Of a stretch of DNA of 64,000 nucleotides, positions 58,836 through 64,000 are shown one piece after another. Numbering within the stretch: position 1 is the stretch's first letter; every line of letters starts with the position of its first letter. Source of the stretch: Limnohabitans sp. Bal53 (GTDB lineage: Bacteria; Pseudomonadota; Gammaproteobacteria; Burkholderiales; Burkholderiaceae_C). The stretch spans positions 62,001 to 126,000 of the forward strand of contig NZ_NESH01000002.1 of the NCBI RefSeq assembly GCF_003063355.1, written 5' to 3'. Below the pieces are notes generated by a model. That model had not been told where the DNA came from, ran no database searches, and was given only the letters and a program-made list of their open reading frames with translations. Both the position numbers and the translations under genes were made by a program.

Positions 58836-60407
58836 ATGGATTTCCAAAATCTTCTAGGAGGTGCGTGGTTGGTTGCACGGTATGGCATGGATTTGGTCAT
58901 GCCTTTGGCCGTGCGCAGCAGTGTGGGCGGACGCCGCACATCTAAGCTGGCCGATGGCATCAAGACCGAGACCTTTGTAGAGGCCATGCGGCCCAGCGCC
59001 AACTTGCGTGGGCACTTGACCTTTCACCTCAAGCACGAGGTGCTGAACCTGGAATTGCTCAGCCGCCTGTTTGATCGGATCGATTCGGTCGAACTGGTGG
59101 CTTGGATCGACGACGAACCCAGCGGTCAATACGCCAGAAGAATTGGCTTTTTGTACGAGTGGCTGACGGGCCGGCAGCTGGCCGTGAATGCCAGCATGGC
59201 AGGCCCTTATGTGGATGTGCTTGACGAGCGCAAGCTGGTCGCAGCATCTGAGCAGCGGTCTGTGCCCAACCGCCGCTGGCGGGTGCGCGACAACTTGCCC
59301 GGTACGCCCGCTTTTTGCCCCTTAGTGCGCAAGACCAGCGAACTCGATGCTGCAGCAGCGGTCGACATTCGAGGCCTGCTGGATGCGCTGGCATTGGAAT
59401 TTGGCGAAGATGTGCTCATGCGCTCTGCGGTTTGGATGACCCTGCGCGAGAGCAAGTCGAGCTTTGCCATGGAGGGTGAGGCCGATCAGTCCGACCGCAT
59501 TCAGCGGTTTGCCGATGTGTTGGCCAGGCGCACGGGGCAGGGGGACTTGGTGCTCCATGACCCTGTTTTGGCGCAGCTGCAATCCGATATTTTGGGCCGC
59601 CGCAACACGCTGCAACGCTTGGGAATTCGGCAATCGCCCGTGTTTGTTGGCCAAGTGGTGCGTTACCAAGAGGTGGTTCACTACGTGGCCCCGCCCGCGC
59701 ACGACATGCAGGCCATGCTCGACGGTCTGGCGGTTTTTTGGGAACGCACGCAGGGACAATCGGCGGTGATGCGCAGCGCGGTCATGTCCTTTGGGTTTGT
59801 TTACATTCACCCGCTGGCCGACGGCAACGGGCGGGTTCACCGCTTTTGGGTGAACGATGTGTTGCGCCGTGATGGAGTGGTCAAAGAACCGATGATCCTG
59901 CCGGTTTCGTCCTTGATCGGCAGCGATCCGGGCGAGCGGCGCGCCTACAACAGCGTGCTGGACTCTATCTCGCGGCCTTTGATGGGGGCGTTGACCGGAG
60001 CTTGCGAGTTTGTGCCCACGCCCATCACCTACCCCGATGGCATCCGATCGAACTTTGTGTTCAAGGGGGAGGCCATAGCGCAGCCAGTTTGGCGTTACCC
60101 GGATTTGACAAGCCATGTGCTCTATCTGGCCGATGTGCTGGTGCGCACCATCCAAGACGACATGCGCGGTGAATCACGTTATTTGCGCAACCACGCTCAA
60201 GCCCGTGCTGCGATCAAAGACATCATCGAGATGCCGGATGTGCAGATCGATCGGGTCATCCGCTCGGTAGAGGCCAACCAAGGCAAGCTGTCGAACGTGC
60301 TGGCCAAGGAAATCCCCTTGTTGGCAGAACCGGGCTTGTGGGCAGCGATCGTTGAAGCCACCATTGGCGCATTGGCGCGATCGGATGAGAAAAGCACAGA
60401 CCTCTGA
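58836..60407 (+). CDS. Fic-domain protein with N-terminal inhibitory motif
   Basis: A 523-residue protein. The Fic core is in the middle: the catalytic loop reads HPLADGNGR (H325-R333; the usual HPFxxGNGR with Leu for Phe), so AMP transfer is chemically possible. The inhibition motif S-x-x-x-E-G is at S209-G214 (SFAMEG), placing it in class II, where the helix precedes the Fic domain. The N-terminal ~170 residues and C-terminal ~150 residues match no family recognised by eye. No antitoxin is adjacent; the gene may be self-regulated or target another protein. It lies in the AT-flanked accessory region. Confidence 0.87.
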   Translation: MDFQNLLGGAWLVARYGMDLVMPLAVRSSVGGRRTSKLADGIKTETFVEAMRPSANLRGHLTFHLKHEVLNLELLSRLFDRIDSVELVAWIDDEPSGQYARRIGFLYEWLTGRQLAVNASMAGPYVDVLDERKLVAASEQRSVPNRRWRVRDNLPGTPAFCPLVRKTSELDAAAAVDIRGLLDALALEFGEDVLMRSAVWMTLRESKSSFAMEGEADQSDRIQRFADVLARRTGQGDLVLHDPVLAQLQSDILGRRNTLQRLGIRQSPVFVGQVVRYQEVVHYVAPPAHDMQAMLDGLAVFWERTQGQSAVMRSAVMSFGFVYIHPLADGNGRVHRFWVNDVLRRDGVVKEPMILPVSSLIGSDPGERRAYNSVLDSISRPLMGALTGACEFVPTPITYPDGIRSNFVFKGEAIAQPVWRYPDLTSHVLYLADVLVRTIQDDMRGESRYLRNHAQARAAIKDIIEMPDVQIDRVIRSVEANQGKLSNVLAKEIPLLAEPGLWAAIVEATIGALARSDEKSTDL

Positions 60408-60413
60408 CGCACC

Positions 60414-61028
60414 ATGAACCTCTACGACCAACACATCCTGCCCTACCTGATCGACTTCGCCTGTGGCCTGCCCATGGTGCAGGCGCAGCGCCGCCAACTG
60501 GTGCCCCAGGCCCAGGGCAGGGTGTTGGAAATCGGCATGGGCACAGGGCGCAATCTGGCGTTTTACGACCGCAGCCGCGTGACGCGCTTGGTGGGTGTAG
60601 ACCCGGCCATGCAGATGCACCGCTTGGCCCATAAGCGCAGCCAAAAGGCGGGCATCGCTGTGGAGTTGATGGGCCTGTCGGCCGAGCAGCTGCCCACTGC
60701 AGACGCCAGCTTTGACACCGTGGTCTGCACCTACACCCTGTGCAGCATTCCCGATGCCGCGCAGGCCTTGCGCGAGATGCACCGGGTGCTGGTGCCGGGC
60801 GGCCAGCTGCTGTTTTGCGAACACGGCCGCGCCCCAGACGCCAATGTGCGCCGCTGGCAAGAGCGCTTGCAGCCCCTCTGGGGTCCTTTGGCTGGAGGTT
60901 GTCAGCTCGGACGCGACATCCCCGCTTTGCTTGCTGCAGCGGGCTTTGCCGCCCAAACCCAATCGGCCTATCTGGCCGGGCCGCGACCCATGACTTTTCA
61001 CTATTGGGGCCAGGCGCAAGCAGCCTGA
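60414..61028 (+). CDS. Class I SAM-dependent methyltransferase (UbiE-like)
   Basis: A 204-residue Rossmann-fold methyltransferase. The SAM-binding loop is LEIGMGTGRNLAFYDRS, the acidic residue of motif II is GVDPAMQM, and the post-I region is FDTVVCTYTLCSIPDAAQAL. It starts six bases after the fic stop. It resembles small phospholipid or arsenite-type methyltransferases (YbaJ/UbiE-like), but the acceptor is unknown. ATG at 60414. Confidence 0.85.
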   Translation: MNLYDQHILPYLIDFACGLPMVQAQRRQLVPQAQGRVLEIGMGTGRNLAFYDRSRVTRLVGVDPAMQMHRLAHKRSQKAGIAVELMGLSAEQLPTADASFDTVVCTYTLCSIPDAAQALREMHRVLVPGGQLLFCEHGRAPDANVRRWQERLQPLWGPLAGGCQLGRDIPALLAAAGFAAQTQSAYLAGPRPMTFHYWGQAQAA

Positions 61029-61075
61029 AAACGATGGCTGAAAGCCGTACAGCCATTGCGTAGCCCCACCGCATT

Positions 61076-61094
61076 TGTTGCGTGATGCGCAACA
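61076..61094. promoter_or_regulatory. Palindrome upstream of higBA, candidate HigA operator
   Basis: TGTTGCG and CGCAACA are perfect inverted arms around TGATG, ending 15 bases before the higB ATG. Antitoxins of the HigA family bind such sites and repress their own operon. Confidence 0.65.
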
Positions 61095-61109
61095 TGCTAA
61101 AGTCCAGCC

Positions 61110-61388
61110 ATGATCAAGTCGTTTCGTCACAAAGGCTTGCGCAGTCTGTTTGAGTCAGGCAAGTCAGCCGGTGTTCAAGCCAGCCATGTCAAGCGCTTGC
61201 GTATGCAATTGGCAGCGCTGGACACCGCGCAAGTCATCGACGACCTGGACATTCCGGGATTTCGTTTGCACTCACTCAAAGGCGAGATGCGGGGGCGGTG
61301 GTCCATCACCGTCAACGGCAACTGGCGCTTGACCTTTGAGTTTGAAGATGGCAACGCTTACATATTGGACTACGAGGACTACCACTGA
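61110..61388 (+). CDS. higB: HigB-type toxin (RelE superfamily)
   Basis: A 92-residue mRNA interferase. It starts MIKSFRHKGLRSLFESG and ends RGRWSITVNGNWRLTFEFED, then GNAYILDYEDYH, close to the plasmid Rts1/Proteus HigB pattern. The basic residues and final YEDYH expected for ribosome-dependent cleavage are present. It precedes the antitoxin (toxin-first order, as in higBA) and overlaps it by one base. Confidence 0.93.
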   Translation: MIKSFRHKGLRSLFESGKSAGVQASHVKRLRMQLAALDTAQVIDDLDIPGFRLHSLKGEMRGRWSITVNGNWRLTFEFEDGNAYILDYEDYH

Positions 61389-61681
61389 TGGCCATGCACA
61401 ACCCCCCTCATCCTGGTGAATTCATCCAGGAAATCTACTTGGACCCGCACGGCATTTCCGGCAGGGAACTGGCTGAAAAACTCGACGTGGCTCCGTCAAC
61501 CTTGAGCCGCATCCTCAAGGGCAGTAGCCGGGTCACGCCTGAGATGGCGCTGCGCTTGTCCAAGGCTTTGGGCCGCACGCCAGAGAGCTGGTTGAGCCTG
61601 CAAGATGCCCATGATCTGTGGATCGCGCGCCAAAACGTGGACATGAACCGCGTGGTGCCTTTGCAGTTTTCTGCGGTCTGA
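61388..61681 (+). CDS. higA: HigA-type antitoxin (HTH XRE)
   Basis: A 97-residue DNA-binding antitoxin. It begins MAMHNPPHPGEFIQEIYLDP; the HTH is GRELAEKLDVAPSTLSRILK, and MALRLSKALGRTPESWLSLQ is typical of HigA/VapI. The ATG at 61388 overlaps the toxin stop. It should neutralise HigB and repress the operon through the palindrome at 61076. Confidence 0.93.
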   Translation: MAMHNPPHPGEFIQEIYLDPHGISGRELAEKLDVAPSTLSRILKGSSRVTPEMALRLSKALGRTPESWLSLQDAHDLWIARQNVDMNRVVPLQFSAV

Positions 61682-61688
61682 GCGCGCC

Positions 61689-62093
61689 ATGAGATCCCCC
61701 ATTGCCGTCGTTGACGTTGACCGCTGCGAAACCTGGACCCGTTACAAAAACGGTTTGTGCGACACCTGCGCAGCCAACTGCTGCACCATGCCCGTCGAGG
61801 TCAAGCTGGCCGATTTGGTGCGGCTGGAATGGGTCGATCCGTTTGAGGCCGAGCACGAAGACCCCAAACAAATCGCCAAGCGCCTGACCAAGGCCGGTCT
61901 GATCGAACACTTCAACTTCAAGAACAGCATCTTCAGCTTGGCGCGTCGTGCCAGTGGCGACTGCCAGTTTCTCGATGCCAAGACGCGCCGCTGCACCGTG
62001 TACGACAAGCGTCCCAACACCTGCCGCCTGCACCCGCAAGTGGGGCCAAAGCCAGGTTTTTGTCCATTTGGCAACAAACTGCAGTCCAGATGA
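61689..62093 (+). CDS. YkgJ family cysteine-cluster protein
   Basis: A 134-residue small protein of the zinc/iron-chelating CxxxCxxCC family (UPF0153). The metal cluster is GLCDTCAANCCTMPVEV, with further Cys in GDCQFLD, RRCTVYD and NTCRLHP, and a last one in GFCPF. The role is unknown; members are thought to bind metal. It starts eight bases after higA and may be cotranscribed. ATG at 61689. Confidence 0.85.
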   Translation: MRSPIAVVDVDRCETWTRYKNGLCDTCAANCCTMPVEVKLADLVRLEWVDPFEAEHEDPKQIAKRLTKAGLIEHFNFKNSIFSLARRASGDCQFLDAKTRRCTVYDKRPNTCRLHPQVGPKPGFCPFGNKLQSR

Positions 62094-62231
62094 GCCGCTT
62101 TATGCCTTTTTTGGCATCGGAGGGGCTGCTATTTGTTGTTTTTGATATTAATTGATTTTTATAATACTAAATATTAATTGATCGACAAAATCATGGAAAC
62201 GTCCCTTTATATCTCTGAGTGACATGCTGAG

Positions 62232-63551
62232 TTGAAAGATGCGGTCGCTGCCTTGGGTGGTGATGGATCTTCTGCCCAGTTGGCGGGCATGGCCGAGTTG
62301 ATCATCCAGTCGATGACCGGTCCCTGGCGTTCCTTTCACACGCCCGAGCACATCTTCGAAGTGGGAGATGGGGGCTCGCCGGTCGAGGTGATTGCAGCAC
62401 TGTTTCATGATCTGGTTTATGTCCAGGTGGACTCCGGTATCCATGTCAATCTGGCCCGCTACGTAGCGCCCTATGTTCGCGAGGGCGCCAAGGGCCTGGT
62501 GATCGATCCGATGCGCGAGGGGTCGGATCAGGACCTGGACCTGGTGATGGATTTGTTCGGCTTTCAACGAGGACAGGTGCTGTCCCCGTTTGCAGGTCAA
62601 AATGAATTTTTGAGTGCATTGCTGGCGGTCAGATTGCTCGGCGGCATACTGCCATTGCCTGCGTTGGCGCAGGTGGCTGCCTGCATTGAAGCCACGATTC
62701 CTTTCAGAGCCGACTTGCCCGACGGGCGTTCGTGCTCCACCGTGTTGTTGCAGCGCTTGACCCAAGCCAGCCTTGACCATGGACTGGGCCTGAGCGATGC
62801 GCAGTGCCGCGAGACCGTGGTCATGGGGGTCAAAGTGTCCAACCGGGATGTGGGCAACTTTGCCAGTGAGCATCCCTCTGACTTTCTCAACAACACCTGG
62901 AATCTGATCCCAGAAACCAACCACGAACTGCTCAATGCCGACACCTACACGGTCAAGGGCTACAGGGTGTCCTTGCAGAAGATGGAAGGTTTCCTGGGCT
63001 TCTTGCAGCCAGGTGTGGTGTTTCGGCAGTTTGATCAAGAGCCCTCGAATGAGGAACACGCGCTGCGTTTGCGCATGGCACAAAGCAATCTGGAAGTGGC
63101 CCGGCTTTACTTGCGCCTGAAACTCGTTGCCATTGCCTTGCTCGAAGCCATGTCCTGGCGTTTGGTGCAAGAGGTGTCGCTGGCTTCCATCATGGGCAAA
63201 TTGCCGGGCATTGGTGACATGCCTTTCCAGCTGGAAGATCAACTGCCTTTGGTGGCGCAGCCCTACATCGGTCAAAACGAATGCGAAATCACGGTACTGC
63301 ATTTGCTCGAAGACGGTCGCTCTGGTGAGTCGACCCACGACTCCAAGCATTCGCCAGTGGCCAGTTATTTGGTCCGATCCATCGGTGTGTCCACGGCCTT
63401 GAGCTTGCTCGAGCGTGCACGACTGTTTTTTGCCAATCAGCTCAGCGCAGACGATTTTCTGGCCAGTTTGGACAAACCGGTGATGCAGGGTCTTCAGCGG
63501 GCCGTGATCCATGTGCTCGATCAACGCGTGCAGGCGCTGCGGGACCTTTGA
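62232..63551 (+). CDS. HD-like domain protein of unknown function
   Basis: A protein of about 439 residues, not confidently recognised. The N-terminal part has an HD-hydrolase-like metal pattern: H36 and H40 (RSFHTPEHIF) and H59-D60 (ALFHDLVY), as in HxxxH...HD phosphohydrolases. The remaining ~350 residues match no family by eye; they are mostly helical, with no membrane segment. The frame opens at a TTG (62232) after a short AT-rich gap; the only other early start is an internal Met20. It is transcribed toward rpoD, with a terminator between them. It may be a metal-dependent phosphohydrolase; substrate unknown. Confidence 0.7.
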   Translation: MKDAVAALGGDGSSAQLAGMAELIIQSMTGPWRSFHTPEHIFEVGDGGSPVEVIAALFHDLVYVQVDSGIHVNLARYVAPYVREGAKGLVIDPMREGSDQDLDLVMDLFGFQRGQVLSPFAGQNEFLSALLAVRLLGGILPLPALAQVAACIEATIPFRADLPDGRSCSTVLLQRLTQASLDHGLGLSDAQCRETVVMGVKVSNRDVGNFASEHPSDFLNNTWNLIPETNHELLNADTYTVKGYRVSLQKMEGFLGFLQPGVVFRQFDQEPSNEEHALRLRMAQSNLEVARLYLRLKLVAIALLEAMSWRLVQEVSLASIMGKLPGIGDMPFQLEDQLPLVAQPYIGQNECEITVLHLLEDGRSGESTHDSKHSPVASYLVRSIGVSTALSLLERARLFFANQLSADDFLASLDKPVMQGLQRAVIHVLDQRVQALRDL

Positions 63552-63591
63552 CGTACTGAGCCGTCGATCTCCTTACTTGCGAGGTCACACG

Positions 63592-63627
63592 AAAAAGCCT
63601 CCCGACTTTGCAGTCGGGAGGCTTTTT
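63592..63627. terminator. Bidirectional intrinsic terminator between the HD-like gene and rpoD
   Basis: A perfect 15-base-pair inverted repeat (AAAAAGCCTCCCGAC and its complement) with a six-base loop. The A-run on one side and T-run on the other make a strong terminator for both convergent genes. Confidence 0.95.
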
Positions 63628-63647
63628 GCTTTCTGGTCTGACGCGGC

Positions 63648-64000
63648 TTACATCGTGTCGATGAAGCTGCGCAGTTTGTCGGAGCGGCTGGGGTGCTTGA
63701 GCTTGCGCAGCGCCTTGGCTTCGATCTGGCGGATGCGTTCACGCGTCACATCGAACTGCTTGCCCACTTCTTCCAGCGTGTGGTCGGTGGACATCTCGAT
63801 GCCAAACCGCATGCGCAGCACTTTGGCTTCGCGGGGCGTGAGGCTGTCGAGGATGTCTTTGACCACATCGCGCAGACCCGCTTGCAGCGCCGCGTCCATG
63901 GGGGCGGTGTGCGTGCTGTCTTCGATGAAGTCGCCCAAGTGGCTGTCGTCGTCGTCACCGATCGGCGTTTCCATGGAGATCGGCTCTTTGGCGATCTTCA
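63648..64000 (-). CDS. rpoD: RNA polymerase sigma-70 factor RpoD, C-terminal part (cut by window edge)
   Basis: The last ~117 residues of the primary sigma factor. Visible are the region 3-4 linker ([20 protein letters not shown]), the region 4.1 stretch [20 protein letters not shown] and the -35-binding HTH of region 4.2 ([20 protein letters not shown], then [20 protein letters not shown]). The frame is open to the window end, so the start lies outside. It reads toward the terminator at 63592. Confidence 0.96.
   Translation of the reverse strand, partial: KIAKEPISMETPIGDDDDSHLGDFIEDSTHTAPMDAALQAGLRDVVKDILDSLTPREAKVLRMRFGIEMSTDHTLEEVGKQFDVTRERIRQIEAKALRKLKHPSRSDKLRSFIDTM

Overview
The window is GC-rich chromosomal DNA of a betaproteobacterium, most likely Burkholderiales/Comamonadaceae (Limnohabitans, Rhodoferax or Polaromonas type). 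This rests on gene content: a pmdEFDABC-type protocatechuate 4,5-cleavage operon, a nag-type gentisate operon with a NagL-like maleylpyruvate isomerase, a TRAP-linked shikimate cluster, an Mrp antiporter with fused A/B subunits, and abundant GTAGGAGC-type and GTCATTGCGAG-type dispersed repeats. No rRNA, tRNA, phage or CRISPR array was recognised. The first gene (ABC substrate-binding protein) and the last (rpoD) are cut by the window edges.

Layout. 1-7.2 kb: housekeeping genes (SPOR protein, FMN-binding glutamate synthase-like protein, MnmC FAD domain, YggX, ferredoxin-NADP reductase, DsbB). 7.2-13.1 kb: a surface-polysaccharide operon opened by a fused GT4/initiating sugar transferase, then two further glycosyltransferases and a flippase. 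13.1-15 kb: an AEC transporter and a LysR regulator. 15.4-22.1 kb: pmdEFDABC plus an MFS transporter, which degrade protocatechuate by meta-cleavage to pyruvate and oxaloacetate. 22.1-25.2 kb: a second MFS gene, aroE and a beta-hydroxyacid dehydrogenase. 25.3-31.8 kb: a TetR regulator, a TRAP transporter, a second shikimate dehydrogenase, a metal-site-deficient VOC protein and a 3-dehydroshikimate dehydratase. The last two look like the two halves of QuiC1 encoded as separate genes in reversed order. Together these genes can feed shikimate or dehydroshikimate into the pmd pathway.

31.8-36.9 kb: an envelope-remodelling group (PAP2 phosphatase, two-component system, EptA, DgkA). 37-43.7 kb: mixed genes, including an orphan tadC that abuts the C-terminal remnant of a P-type ATPase. 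44-45.4 kb: a HiPIP gene and an M48 peptidase lipoprotein gene whose frame is broken exactly at an octanucleotide tandem repeat. 45.4-50.1 kb: a complete 3-hydroxybenzoate/gentisate pathway, with repeat arrays filling every intergenic gap. 50.3-56.4 kb: the Mrp Na+/H+ antiporter operon. 56.5-58.6 kb: an orphan paaZ behind a palindromic operator. 58.8-63.6 kb: an accessory stretch with a Fic protein, a methyltransferase, HigBA, a YkgJ-like protein and an HD-like protein of unknown function. The window ends in rpoD.

Three themes stand out. The window carries two or three aromatic catabolic routes. Hairpin-forming repeats occupy most of the gaps inside the catabolic operons. Several loci carry signs of rearrangement or variability: the octamer frameshift, the tadC/P-type ATPase junction and the split quiC1. 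All family assignments come from reading motifs by eye; no database search was run.
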